From Streptomyces sp. NBC_00193 (lineage in GTDB: Bacteria; Actinomycetota; Actinomycetes; Streptomycetales; Streptomycetaceae): DNA of 64,000 nt. Location: NCBI RefSeq assembly GCF_026342735.1, contig NZ_JAPEMM010000001.1, positions 1,984,001-2,048,000 of the forward strand, in the 5' to 3' direction. Shown piece by piece: positions 19,503 through 28,409 of the stretch; the stretch's first letter is position 1; each line of letters starts with the position of its first letter. The notes below the pieces were generated by a model. It saw only the letters and a list, made by a program, of their open reading frames with translations, did no database searches and was not told where the DNA came from. A program made the position numbers and the translations under genes.

Positions 19503-19575
19503 TAGCGGCGACCGGACTTGAACCGGTGACACAGCGATTATGAGCCGCTTGCTCTACCGACTGAGCTACGCCGCT
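19503..19575 (-). tRNA. tRNA-Met (CAT anticodon)
   Basis: A 73-base cloverleaf on the minus strand: acceptor AGCGGCG / CGCCGCT, D-arm TAGCTCAGTCGGTAGAGCA, anticodon loop CTCATAA, T-arm GGTTCAAGTCC. The first acceptor pair is A-T and the anticodon stem lacks three consecutive G-C pairs, so it is more likely elongator than initiator tRNA. Confidence 0.95.
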
Positions 19576-19587
19576 TTGATGAGATCC

Positions 19588-19611
19588 GTTCCCCACCCGA
19601 GGGTGGGGAAC
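19588..19611 (-). terminator. Hairpin between tRNA-Thr and tRNA-Met
   Basis: A perfect 11-bp stem GTTCCCCACCC / GGGTGGGGAAC with a 2-base turn lies between the two tRNA genes. It may end the tRNA-Thr transcript or guide processing. Confidence 0.55.
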
Positions 19612-19623
19612 CTCTCTCACCAG

Positions 19624-19696
19624 AGCCCCAATGCGGAATCGAACCGCAGACCTTCTCCTTACCATGGAGACGCTCTACCGACTGAGCTATTGGGGC
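19624..19696 (-). tRNA. tRNA-Thr (GGT anticodon)
   Basis: A 73-base cloverleaf on the minus strand: acceptor GCCCCAA / TTGGGGC, D-arm TAGCTCAGTCGGTAGAGCG, anticodon loop ATGGTAA, T-arm GGTTCGATTCC. It is the usual neighbour of tRNA-Met and rpmG. Confidence 0.96.
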
Positions 19697-19899
19697 GAGC
19701 GAGGAAGACATTACACGGTCGCCAGCCGATCGCCCAAATCCTTTGCGGGGCCTGGCCTCGGAGCACCATCGCCGCCTTTCTTGATCCCCGCGAAACCCGC
19801 CTCCGGCCCCCCTCGAAGCGCCTTTCCCCCCGAAAGGTGTCAGGCATCACACCCCCGCTCCCCCGCCCCCACTCTGAGTAACCCCAAAGCCCCACCTCG

Positions 19900-21080
19900 G
19901 CCCCACCTCACCCCGCCCCGCCGGCGAGCGCACCCACGGGCCGCCGCACGAGTCGGGGGCGGGGCCGAGCTCAAGGCCGGGGCCGGAGCCGGGGCTGAGG
20001 CCGGAGCCGAGGCCGGGGCTGGGGCCGAGGCATGGGGCTGAGGCCGAGGCATGGGCTGAGGCCGGGACCTCTCCGGACCGGCACGAGGGCCGACCGCGGA
20101 GTCCACACCAGAGGCGGGGACGGACCCGAGACCGGCGGGTGCCGGGGCCAGGCGCAGGCCCGCGGAGGCGGGGACGGACCCGAGGCCTGCGGAGCCCGGG
20201 CCGGGCACAGGCGCGCGCGGAGGCGGGGACCAGCCGGAGGGATCCCGGGCCGGGCACAGGCGCGCGGAGGCGGGGCAGGCGCGAGCCTGCGGAGCCCGGG
20301 CCTGCAGCAGCGTGGGCGGGCGCCACAGGCAGGCCCACGGCGGCTACGGAGCCGCCTGCGGAGTCCGCGCCGGAGGCCGGGACTGGCGCAGCGCCGCACA
20401 GGCGGGCAGTCGCAGGGCGGCAGCCGCATGGCCAAGGCCACACCAAGGCCGGCCGTGGGCCGCTCCTGACAGGCACGCAGCCGACCACCGGGTCCACGCC
20501 GGACGCAGGGCCCGAGGCCGGGACCCGCAGTCGGGACCGGCGGTCAGGCCCAAGGCCGGGACCTGGACCTGGACCTGGACCTGGACCTGGACCGGCGGAG
20601 AGTCCACGCCGGAGGCAGGGCCCGAGGCCAGGACCGGTGGTCGGTACCGAGGTCGGGACCGGGGGCCGGGACCGGGGTCGGGACTGGGGGCCGGGACTGG
20701 GGGCCGGGACTGGGGGCCGGGACTGGGGGGCGGGACTGGGGGGCGGGACTGGGGGGCGGGACCCGAGGCCGGGACCGGCGGTCGGGACCTGGGGTCGGGG
20801 CTGGCGATCGGAACCGGCGCTCATGCCCAAGGCCGGGATCGGGACCGGCGGGCGGAGGGTCCACGCCGGAGGCAGGGCCCGAGGCCAGGACCGGCGGTCG
20901 GGACCGGGGGCCGGGACCAGCGGTCGGGACCGGGGCCGGGACCGGCGGTCGGGACCGGGGCCGGGACCCGGGAGACCACGGGTCGGGACCTGGGGGCCAG
21001 GGGCGGGACTCGGGGCCGGGGTCCAGGTCCGGGGGGCCCGGGGCAGGCCCGGAGGGGGGTTTCGGGGCCCGGTCCGCACA
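19900..21080. repeat. 1.2-kb G-rich repeat region without a credible gene
   Basis: On the plus strand the region is dominated by GGGACCGG, GGGGCCGG and GAGGCCGG units. Clear tandem blocks are ACCTGG repeated 5.5 times (20,561-20,593) and a 14-base unit around GGGACTGGGGGCCG repeated about six times (20,661-20,763). A stretch of about 50 bases around GTCCACGCCGGAGGCAGGGC occurs near 20,482 (diverged), 20,602 and 20,857. Open frames through it give only Pro/Arg/Gly-rich low-complexity peptides. Many GGG runs could form G-quadruplexes. The flanks up to tRNA-Thr and the amidohydrolase gene show nothing else. Confidence 0.85.
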
Positions 21081-21216
21081 GACGCACCGGTACGACTATT
21101 GCCCTCTTCCGCGAAGCGGGCACCCCCGCCCCCTAGGCTCTGAGCACGCTGCGTGATCTTGGGCCGCGGGCCGCGGCCACGGCCCCAGGAACCGCCCGAG
21201 CCACCGCAGGAGCGCG

Positions 21217-22548
21217 ATGTCCGACAGCCCGCCGCAGCAGCCGTCCCACTCCCCGCGCAACCGCCCCGGCAGCGGCCAGGGCCCGGGGCAGGGGCACGGC
21301 CCCGAGGGCACCCAGGGAAGTCCGGGAGCCCCCGGCCCGGCGGCCCCCGAGTCCACCACCCTGCTCCTCACCGGCGCCCGCCTCACCGACGGCCGCACCG
21401 TCGACGTCCGCCTCGGCGGCGGCCGGATCCAGGCCGTCGGTACGGCCGGCAGCCTGCCCGCCGCCGCGGGCGCCCGCGTCGACCTCTCCGGCTACCTGCT
21501 CCTCCCCGCGCCCGCCGAGCCCCACTCCCACGGGGACACCGCCCTGACCGCGGACAGCGAAGGGCCCGTCTCCTACTCCCCCGACGAGGTGCAGCGCCGC
21601 GCCACCGAGGCGGCCCTGCTCCAGCTCGGGCACGGCGCCACGGCCGTCCGGTCCCACGTGCGCATCGGCGACGTACACGGGCTCGGCCCGCTGGAGGCCG
21701 TGCTCCAGGCCCGCCGCTCCCTGCGCGGGCTCACCGATCTCACCGCCGTCGCCGTTCCCCGTCTGCTGACCGGCGTGGCCGGGGCCGACGGGCTCGCCAT
21801 GCTGCGGGACGCCGTGAAGATGGGCGCCTCCGTCATCGGCGGCTGCCCCGACCTCGACCCCGACCCCACCGGCTTCCTCGAAGCCGTACTGGAACTCGCC
21901 TCCGAGCACGGCTGCCCCGTCGACCTGCACACCGACGGCGACGACCCCGCCCGCCTGTCCCGGCTCGCGGCGATGGCCGGCGGACTGCGGCCCGGGGTGT
22001 CCATCGGGCCCTGCGGTGGCCTGTCCCGCCTCCCGCTGGACGTGGCGACCCGGGCCTCCGACCAGCTGGCGGCCGCCGGCGTACGGGTGACCTGCCTCCC
22101 CCAGGGGGACTGCGCGGCCCTGGAGCGGCGGGGCCTGCGCACCGCCCCCGTACGGCTGCTGCGCGCCGCCGGGGTGCGCGTCGCGGCCGGCAACGGGGCC
22201 CTGCGCGACGCGGGCAACCCGGTCGGACGCGGAGACCCGCTCGAAGCCGCGTACCTCCTGGCCTCCCAGGGCGGGCTCCGCGCCACCGAGGCCTACCACT
22301 CGGTCGCCGGCGCCGCCCGTGAGGCGATGGGCCTGCCGGAGGTCCGGGTGGAGGCCGGGTTCCCGGCGGAACTGCTCGCCGTGCGCGGGGACCGGATCGC
22401 GAGCGTGCTGTCCCTCGCGTACAGCCGGATCGTGATCCACCGCGGGCGGGTGGTAGCCCGGACGAGTGCCGTACGGGAGTACTGCGATTCCGCCGTCGCG
22501 GTGGCCCTGGACCTGCCCCGGCAGGGCCGTACGGAGCCCGGCCCCTGA
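21217..22548 (+). CDS. Amidohydrolase family protein (cytosine-deaminase-like)
   Basis: A metal-dependent hydrolase of 443 residues starting at ATG 21217, five bases after AGGAG. The first 50 residues are Pro/Gly/Ser-rich and probably disordered. The TIM barrel then shows LLLTGARLTDGRTVDVRLGG, the metal-binding HSHGD in PAEPHSHGDTALTADSEGPV, and further segments (VDLHTDGDDP) typical of the D-aminoacylase/cytosine-deaminase superfamily. The C-terminal small beta domain ends with RIVIHRGRVVARTSA. Substrate unknown. It may be co-transcribed with the next gene 54 bases downstream. Confidence 0.82.
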   Translation: MSDSPPQQPSHSPRNRPGSGQGPGQGHGPEGTQGSPGAPGPAAPESTTLLLTGARLTDGRTVDVRLGGGRIQAVGTAGSLPAAAGARVDLSGYLLLPAPAEPHSHGDTALTADSEGPVSYSPDEVQRRATEAALLQLGHGATAVRSHVRIGDVHGLGPLEAVLQARRSLRGLTDLTAVAVPRLLTGVAGADGLAMLRDAVKMGASVIGGCPDLDPDPTGFLEAVLELASEHGCPVDLHTDGDDPARLSRLAAMAGGLRPGVSIGPCGGLSRLPLDVATRASDQLAAAGVRVTCLPQGDCAALERRGLRTAPVRLLRAAGVRVAAGNGALRDAGNPVGRGDPLEAAYLLASQGGLRATEAYHSVAGAAREAMGLPEVRVEAGFPAELLAVRGDRIASVLSLAYSRIVIHRGRVVARTSAVREYCDSAVAVALDLPRQGRTEPGP

Positions 22549-22602
22549 GCGTTCACCGCATGTTCCCGGGCGCGGCCGCCCGGCTCGTCGTACGGTCGTG
22601 GC

Positions 22603-23259
22603 ATGCGCATCGTCATCGCGGGTGGACACGGTCAGATCGCGCTGCGGCTGGAGCGCCTGCTCGCCGCGCGCGGGTACGAGGTCGCGGGCATCATCCGCGA
22701 TCCGGCACAGGGCGACGACCTCAGGGAGGCGGGCGCCGAACCGGTGCTGTGCGACCTGGAATCGGCGTCGGTCGAGCACGTGGCGGGCATCCTGCAGGGC
22801 GCGGACGCCGCGGTGTTCGCGGCGGGTGCGGGTCCCGGCAGCGGGGCCGGGCGCAAGGACACGGTGGACCGGGGCGCGGCGGTGCTGTTCGCGGACGCCG
22901 CCGAACGGGCCCGGGTACGCCGCTTCCTGATGGTCTCCTCGATGGGCGCGGACACGCGCCGCGAGGGCGACGAGATCTTCGACGCCTATCTCCGTGCCAA
23001 GGGCGAGGCCGACGAGCACGTCCGCACCCGCCTGGGGCTGGAGTGGACGATCCTGCGCCCGGGCTCGCTGACCGACGACGCGGGTACGGGCCTGGTCCGC
23101 CTGGAGGCGCAGACGGGCCGCGGGCCGGTCACCCGCGACGACGTCGCGGCGGTCCTCGCCGAGCTGCTCGACACGCCCGCGACCGCGGGCCTCACCCTGG
23201 AACTGATCGCGGGCTCGACCCCGGTCCCGGTGGCGGTCAAGGACGTGGCGGGCAACTAG
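22603..23259 (+). CDS. NAD(P)-binding oxidoreductase (atypical SDR, YwnB/HSCARG-like)
   Basis: A Rossmann-fold protein of 218 residues (MRIVIAGGHGQIALRLERLL) with the GGxGxI/xxG dinucleotide motif at residues 7-12. Later blocks are FLMVSSMGADTR, YLRAKGEADEHV and WTILRPGSLTDD, as in the SDR_a5 atypical short-chain reductases. The usual YxxxK motif is altered (AYLRAKGEA keeps Y and K). Substrate unknown. It lies 54 bases after the amidohydrolase gene. Confidence 0.85.
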   Translation: MRIVIAGGHGQIALRLERLLAARGYEVAGIIRDPAQGDDLREAGAEPVLCDLESASVEHVAGILQGADAAVFAAGAGPGSGAGRKDTVDRGAAVLFADAAERARVRRFLMVSSMGADTRREGDEIFDAYLRAKGEADEHVRTRLGLEWTILRPGSLTDDAGTGLVRLEAQTGRGPVTRDDVAAVLAELLDTPATAGLTLELIAGSTPVPVAVKDVAGN

Positions 23260-23328
23260 CCGCCGCCCCGTGGCCGGGGACCCGAAGGGCACCCCGGCCG
23301 ACCGGCCGGGGACGAGCCCGGCCGGCCG

Positions 23329-23766
23329 TCAGAAATCGGCGGTCAGGCGGTCGTCGGAGCGGCCGACCGAATCCTGCTGGAACCGCTGTTCGTACGCCTC
23401 CCGGATCCGCTCGATGCGCGCACCGCGCTCGTCGGCCTCCTTCTCCGGATACAGCAGCACCACCTCGTACGAGATCTCGCGGATGATCTTCCCGCCCCGC
23501 TGCCACTGGCCGCGCCCGTCCTGGAGGGTCAGCCCCTCGGGGAAGGCGGGGGTGATCTCCCGTTCGAGGAACCCCATGAACTCCCGCTCCCCGACCGGTG
23601 GACGGCCGTCCGGCCGCTCGGTGCCGAAGTAGAGACGGGTCTCCTGGTAGGGATCCCCCACATCGCCGTTCAGCGCCGCTCCGACCAGAGCCGGGATCCC
23701 CGCTCCGAGCAGGGCGAGGAGCACCCCGCCGCCGACCTTTCCGCGCGCGTCAGAAGTCCATTTCAC
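23329..23766 (-). CDS. DUF3574 exported protein
   Basis: A protein of about 145 residues from a probable GTG at 23766 (VKWTSDARGKVGGGVLLALL); an ATG at 23793 is the alternative. A hydrophobic N-terminal helix (GGGVLLALLGAGIPALVGAA) looks like a signal peptide or anchor. The rest is the DUF3574 domain: ETRLYFGTERPDGRPPVGER, then ITPAFPEGLTLQDGRGQW, REISYEVVLLYPE, and the C-terminal IREAYEQRFQQDSVGRSDDR. The role of DUF3574 is unknown. Confidence 0.82.
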   Translation of the reverse strand: MKWTSDARGKVGGGVLLALLGAGIPALVGAALNGDVGDPYQETRLYFGTERPDGRPPVGEREFMGFLEREITPAFPEGLTLQDGRGQWQRGGKIIREISYEVVLLYPEKEADERGARIERIREAYEQRFQQDSVGRSDDRLTADF

Positions 23767-24059
23767 GCCGGATGAACGACCGGAGCGCCACATCGGTACG
23801 CCCGATCCGCCCGATGGGCTCACCCCGCGCCCGCGCCGTCGGGCCCTTCCGGCGTGACAGGTCCGACCGGACCTGCGAGGGCGCCTTACGCGCCATGGCC
23901 CTTTCGGCCGCAGATGCCGATGCCGATGCCGATCATGCGAACGGCATGCGCCCCGTTCCGCTTCGCCGCCCACTGGTTTCCGTGGGGCGTTCCGGTTCCG
24001 GGTATACGAGAAAACCCCCGCCCATCGCATTTCTGCAATGAGCGAGGGTCTCACTCGCG

Positions 24060-24141
<82 letters not shown>

Positions 24142-24339
24142 ATGATCGCTGCCATCTTTCCGCCTTGCGGCGGCGCTCCGTGGCAACGACGTAAACGATA
24201 CCCGATGACCGGGGGTGCTTCGCCACCGGATTGATCAGCACCGCACGTGGGCGCGGTGGCTAGGCTTTGCGGAGCGGTCCGGGGATGTCCGGCCGCGCCC
24301 TTCGGGGCCGTCACTACCGACTTCAAGGAGCCACAGCAC

Positions 24340-24828
24340 ATGGCCGACTCCAGTTTCGACATCGTCTCGAAGGTCGAGCGGCAGGAGGTCGACAACGCCC
24401 TCAACCAGTCCGCCAAGGAGCTCTCGCAGCGCTACGACTTCAAGGGCACCGGCGCCACGATCGCCTGGTCCGGCGAGAAGATCCTGATGGAGGCGAACTC
24501 CGAGGAGCGCGTCAAGGCCGTCCTGGACGTCTTCGAGACCAAGCTGGTCAAGCGCGGGATCTCCCTCAAGGCGCTCGACGCCGGTGAGCCGCAGCTGTCC
24601 GGCAAGGAGTACAAGATCTTCGCCACGATCGAGGAAGGCATCTCCCAGGAGAACGCCAAGAAGGTCGCGAAGATCATCCGTGACGAGGGCCCCAAGGGCG
24701 TCAAGGCCCAGGTCCAGGGCGAGGAGCTGCGCGTCAGCTCCAAGAGCCGCGACGACCTCCAGGAAGTCCAGGCCCTCCTCAAGGGCAAGGACCTGGACTT
24801 CGCGATCCAGTTCGTGAACTACCGCTGA
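24340..24828 (+). CDS. YajQ family nucleotide-binding protein
   Basis: A cytoplasmic protein of 162 residues ([20 protein letters not shown]) with two ferredoxin-like domains. Family members bind nucleotides or RNA, and in Xanthomonas a homologue binds cyclic-di-GMP. Conserved blocks are [19 protein letters not shown]-type segments and [16 protein letters not shown] at the C-terminus. AAGGAG lies 11 bases upstream. It is monocistronic with a terminator following. Its role in Streptomyces is not settled. Confidence 0.95.
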   Translation: MADSSFDIVSKVERQEVDNALNQSAKELSQRYDFKGTGATIAWSGEKILMEANSEERVKAVLDVFETKLVKRGISLKALDAGEPQLSGKEYKIFATIEEGISQENAKKVAKIIRDEGPKGVKAQVQGEELRVSSKSRDDLQEVQALLKGKDLDFAIQFVNYR

Positions 24829-24862
24829 TCACCGGCTTCGGCCTCGGTTCAGCCCGCACGCC

Positions 24863-24893
24863 GGCCCGGCGGTCCTTCGAGGACCGCCGGGCC
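24863..24893 (+). terminator. Terminator downstream of yajQ-like gene
   Basis: A perfect 13-bp stem GGCCCGGCGGTCC / GGACCGCCGGGCC with a TTCGA loop lies 35 bases after the stop. The next 200 bases up to the SulP gene hold no other gene. Confidence 0.85.
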
Positions 24894-25095
24894 GCGGTCG
24901 TTGCGGAGCGGGCGTCGTGGAGCGGGCGTCGTGGCGGGGTGCCGCGGGCGGTGTCGCGGGACCGGCGCTCGGTGGGTGTGTGCCCGGCGTGAGCGGCGTA
25001 CGCGCCCGTGCCGTCCTCCGTGTGCACTTGGGCGGGCGGTAGTGCGCCCACCAGGGTGAGGGGTGTCCGTCAGCGCCTCGACAGGGGGGTCCCGC

Positions 25096-26529
25096 ATGCC
25101 TGTGCCTGGGGCCGGCACGTTACGTGAAGACTTCGGGGCGTCCGTGGTGGTCGCCCTGGTCGCGCTACCGCTCTGCGTCGGAGTGGCCGTCGCCTCCGGG
25201 GTGCCGGCCGAACTCGGGATCCTCACCGGGGTGGTGGGCGGGCTGGTCACCGGCTGGTTCCGGGGCAGCTCCCTCCAGGTGAGCGGCCCGGCCGCCGGGC
25301 TCACCGTGCTCGTCTACGAGGCCGTGCGGACGTACGGGCTGCCCGCGCTCGGCGTACTCGTCCTGGCCGCCGGCCTGGTGCAGCTGGGCATGGGCGTGCT
25401 GCGGCTCGGGCGGTGGTTCCGGGCGATCTCCGTGGCCGTCGTGCACGGGATGCTGGCCGGCATCGGGATCGTGCTGATCGCCGGTCAGCTGTACGCCCTG
25501 GCCGACGTGGAGGCCCCGGCGCGGACCCTGGAGAAGCTGGCCGGGGCGCTGGAGCTCGGCGGGCGCGCCGACTGGACCGCCGTGGCGCTCGGGGCCGGGA
25601 CGGTCGCCGTCCTGGTGGCCTGGCGGCGGATGCCCGACCGGCTGCGGCTCGTGCCGGGGGCTCTCGTCGGGGTCGCCGCCGCGACCGCCGCCGCCGTACT
25701 GCTGCGGCTGCCCGTGGAGCGGGTCCGGGTCACCGGCGTCCTGTCGGCCGTGACCCTGCCCGGCTGGGCCGACTTCGGGGTGCTCGCCTCCGTGGGGGCC
25801 GTCGGGACCGTGGTGGCGCTCGCGCTCATCGCCTCCGCCGAGACGCTGTTCAGTGCGGCGGCCGTGGACCGCATGCACGACGGGGACCGGACCGACTACG
25901 ACCGCGAACTGGTCGCCCAGGGCGTCGGGAACACCCTCTGCGGGCTGCTCGGGGCCCTGCCGATGACCGCCGTCATCGTCCGCAGTGCCGCCAACGTCGA
26001 GGCCGGCGCCCGCACTCGGGCCTCCCGGATCCTGCACGGCGGCTGGCTGCTGCTGTTCGCCGTGGCCGTCCCCGGGCTGCTGGAGTCCGTCCCGCTCGCC
26101 GCGCTGGCCGGGGTGCTGCTGCACGCCGGCTGGAAGCTGCTGCCTGTGCGGGCGGTGGCCGCCCTGTGGCGGTCGCACCGGGGCGAGGCGGTCGTCCTGG
26201 TGGCGACGGCCGCGGCGATCGTGGCCACGAACCTCTTCGAGGGGGTGCTGGCCGGGCTGGGGCTCGCCGTCGCCAAGGCGGCCTGGGAGACCTCCCACGT
26301 GCACATCGAGCCGGTGTGGGAGGGCGACGAACTGCGCGTGCGGATCCTGGGGAACGCCAGCTTCCTGCGGCTGCCCAAACTGCTCGACGAGCTGGACGCG
26401 CTGCCCCGCGGCAGTGCCGTCCGCCTCGACCTGAGCGGGCTGCGCCACCTCGACCACGCCTGCCTGACCGCCCTGGACGGCTGGGAGCGCAGCCGCACGC
26501 CGGTCCCCGGACGGGAAGGCGTCACCTAG
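25096..26529 (+). CDS. SulP family anion permease
   Basis: A membrane transporter of the SLC26/SulP family (sulfate, bicarbonate or similar anions). It has 477 residues from ATG 25096, chosen because AGGGGGG lies 6 bases upstream; a GTG at 25063 in frame is weaker. The family N-terminus is GTLREDFGASVVVALVALPL, followed by the VSGPAAGLTVLV core. About ten hydrophobic helices follow, then SAETLFSAAAVDRMHDG and NTLCGLLGALPMTAVIVRSA. The cytoplasmic C-terminus is a short STAS-like domain (AVRLDLSGLRHLDHACLTAL) with no carbonic anhydrase fused. Substrate cannot be read from sequence. Confidence 0.88.
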   Translation: MPVPGAGTLREDFGASVVVALVALPLCVGVAVASGVPAELGILTGVVGGLVTGWFRGSSLQVSGPAAGLTVLVYEAVRTYGLPALGVLVLAAGLVQLGMGVLRLGRWFRAISVAVVHGMLAGIGIVLIAGQLYALADVEAPARTLEKLAGALELGGRADWTAVALGAGTVAVLVAWRRMPDRLRLVPGALVGVAAATAAAVLLRLPVERVRVTGVLSAVTLPGWADFGVLASVGAVGTVVALALIASAETLFSAAAVDRMHDGDRTDYDRELVAQGVGNTLCGLLGALPMTAVIVRSAANVEAGARTRASRILHGGWLLLFAVAVPGLLESVPLAALAGVLLHAGWKLLPVRAVAALWRSHRGEAVVLVATAAAIVATNLFEGVLAGLGLAVAKAAWETSHVHIEPVWEGDELRVRILGNASFLRLPKLLDELDALPRGSAVRLDLSGLRHLDHACLTALDGWERSRTPVPGREGVT

Positions 26530-26547
26530 CCCGGCTACTCTCCGCCC

Positions 26548-27810
26548 GTGAACGCCACTGACCCCGCACACCCCACACCCAACGAGATGAAGCGCACCCT
26601 GGGCGTCTTCGACGCGGTCGTCGTCGGGCTCGGCGCGATGGTCGGCGCCGGGATCTTCGCCGCCCTGGCCCCGGCGGCGCGCGCGGCCGGGGGAGCGCTC
26701 CTCGCGGCGCTCGCGCTCGCGGCCCTGGTGGCGTACTGCAACGCGCACTCCTCGGCGCGGCTGGCCGCCCGCTACCCCTCCTCGGGCGGCACCTACGTGT
26801 ACGGGCGCGAACGGCTCGGGCCCTTCTGGGGATACCTGGCCGGCTGGGGCTTCGTCGTCGGCAAGACGGCCTCCTGCGCGGCGATGGCCCTCACGGTCGG
26901 GGCCTACGCGTGGCCCGGGCAGCAGCACGCGGTGGCCGTGGCGGCGGTGGTGGCACTGACCGCCGCGAGCTACGGGGGCGTGCAGAAGTCCGCCCGGATC
27001 GCCCGGGTGATCGTGGCGGTGGTGCTGGCCGTCCTGGCCGGGGTCGTCGTGGCGTGCCTGTCCTCCGGCGCGGCCGACGCCGGCCGTCTCGGCGGCCCGG
27101 ACTGGGCGGCGGCCGGGCTGCTGCAGGGTGCCGGACTGCTGTTCTTCGCCTTCGCGGGCTACGCCCGGATCACCACCCTGGGCGAGGAGGTGCGCGACCC
27201 GGAGCACACGATCCCGCGGGCGGTGCCCCTCGCCCTGGGGATCGCCCTGCTCGTCTACGCCGCGGTCTCGGTGGCGGCGCTGTCGGTGCTCGGCGCCGAC
27301 GGTCTGGGGCGGTCGGCGGCCCCGCTGGCCGACGCCGTGCGCGCGGCCGGGTGGCCCGGACTGACTCCCGTCGTCCGGGTGGGTGCGGCCCTGGCGGCGC
27401 TGGGCTCGCTGCTGGCGCTCGTACTCGGGGTGTCGCGGACCACCCTGGCGATGGCGCGGGACGGCCATCTGCCGCGCGCGCTGGCCGCCGTACATCCCCG
27501 GCATCAGGTGCCGCACCACGCCGAGCTGGCGGTGGGCGCGGTGGTGGCGGTGCTCGCGGCCACCACCGATCTGCGGGGCGCGATCGGTTTCTCCTCCTTC
27601 GGCGTGCTCGCCTATTACGCGATCGCGAACGCCTCCGCGTGGACTCTCGATTCAGGTGTCAAGGACCGGGCCGTGGCAGTGGTGGGACTGTCCGGCTGCG
27701 TGGTGCTGGCCTGCGCGCTGCCCGCCGTGTCGACGGTCACGGGGGCCGCGGTGCTGGCACTGGGCGCGCTGGCCTACGGGGTGCGCCGGCGGCTCACACC
27801 CGGGCCCTGA
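26548..27810 (+). CDS. APC family amino acid permease
   Basis: A secondary transporter of 420 residues from GTG 26548, 18 bases after the SulP gene, so probably co-transcribed. The APC signature is clear at the N-terminus (GVFDAVVVGLGAMVGAGIFA) and in YPSSGGTYVYGRERLGPFWG. A loop with GYARITTLGEEVRDPEHTIP matches the conserved APC loop between helices 6 and 7. About 12 transmembrane helices are visible. Substrate unknown. Its end overlaps the convergent SUKH gene by 17 bases. Confidence 0.88.
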   Translation: MNATDPAHPTPNEMKRTLGVFDAVVVGLGAMVGAGIFAALAPAARAAGGALLAALALAALVAYCNAHSSARLAARYPSSGGTYVYGRERLGPFWGYLAGWGFVVGKTASCAAMALTVGAYAWPGQQHAVAVAAVVALTAASYGGVQKSARIARVIVAVVLAVLAGVVVACLSSGAADAGRLGGPDWAAAGLLQGAGLLFFAFAGYARITTLGEEVRDPEHTIPRAVPLALGIALLVYAAVSVAALSVLGADGLGRSAAPLADAVRAAGWPGLTPVVRVGAALAALGSLLALVLGVSRTTLAMARDGHLPRALAAVHPRHQVPHHAELAVGAVVAVLAATTDLRGAIGFSSFGVLAYYAIANASAWTLDSGVKDRAVAVVGLSGCVVLACALPAVSTVTGAAVLALGALAYGVRRRLTPGP

Positions 27811-28339
27811 AGCCCGCCCAGGGGGTCAGTTCCAGGTCCCACTCCTCCCCCGCACCCGATTCCTCGCTGAACCAGGCGCTGCCGTCGAGCCAGCCGCGCA
27901 GCCAGTCGGCGAGCGTGGGCGATTCGAGGAACCAGGCGAGGTCGGGCTCGCCCGAGTTCGGTTCGAACAGCAGGACTTGGGCGGTTTCCGAGCGGCAGTC
28001 CACGCAGGCGCGCAGGGCGCAGCCGAGGTCGGCTATGGGCAGCACGCCCTCGGGCCAGCGCCAGGCCGAGGCGCGCATCGCGGTGTATTCGGCGACGGCG
28101 CGCTCCAGGGGCAGCAGGCCGTGCTCGGGGCCGAAGCCGCCGTCCGCCACGCGGGTGTGGAGGGCCGCGAGGAGGGGCGGCAGGGCGAAGCCCAGGGCCG
28201 CCTCGGCCCGGTGCAGCTCCGCGGTGGCCAGGGGCGCCGGAAGGGGCGCTGCAGGGGTGCCGGTGGCCGCGTACCGCCCCTGGTGGGAGCTGTGTGCGCG
28301 GCCGGCGACTTGCTTCAGCAACTGCTCGGTGTCATCCAT
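27794..28339 (-). CDS. SMI1/KNR4 (SUKH) domain protein
   Basis: A soluble protein of 181 residues from ATG 28339 (MDDTEQLLKQVAGRAHSSHQ; a GTG two codons upstream is also possible). The SUKH core is seen in ELHRAEAALGFALPPLLAAL, GGFGPEHGLLPLERAVAEYT and the acidic Trp-rich C-terminus. SUKH proteins often act as immunity proteins to polymorphic toxins, but standalone copies are common in Streptomyces. No toxin gene lies beside it here. Confidence 0.75.
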   Translation of the reverse strand: MDDTEQLLKQVAGRAHSSHQGRYAATGTPAAPLPAPLATAELHRAEAALGFALPPLLAALHTRVADGGFGPEHGLLPLERAVAEYTAMRASAWRWPEGVLPIADLGCALRACVDCRSETAQVLLFEPNSGEPDLAWFLESPTLADWLRGWLDGSAWFSEESGAGEEWDLELTPWAGFRARV

Positions 28340-28409
28340 GCACACAGAGTGACACCCCCCACTGACAATCGCCCTGACCTGCGATTTCAGCCGCGACGAG
28401 GGTGCGGCC

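Noticed and set aside
15771..20763. CRISPR array suggested by the tandem repeats
   Set aside because: Repeat units are contiguous with no unique spacers of constant length, and no cas genes are present.
19847..21079. 410-codon minus-strand frame, Pro/Arg/Ser/Gly-rich
   Set aside because: It translates the tandem repeat island; the peptide is pure low complexity, has no start signal, and equivalent frames exist on the other strand.
25165..27519. 784-codon minus-strand frame opposite the SulP and APC genes
   Set aside because: The plus-strand genes encode clear transporters; the mirror peptide is His/Gly/Gln-rich without domains.
27794..28339. Toxin-immunity system based on the SUKH protein
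   Set aside because: No polymorphic toxin gene or secretion partner lies next to it, so only the fold is claimed.
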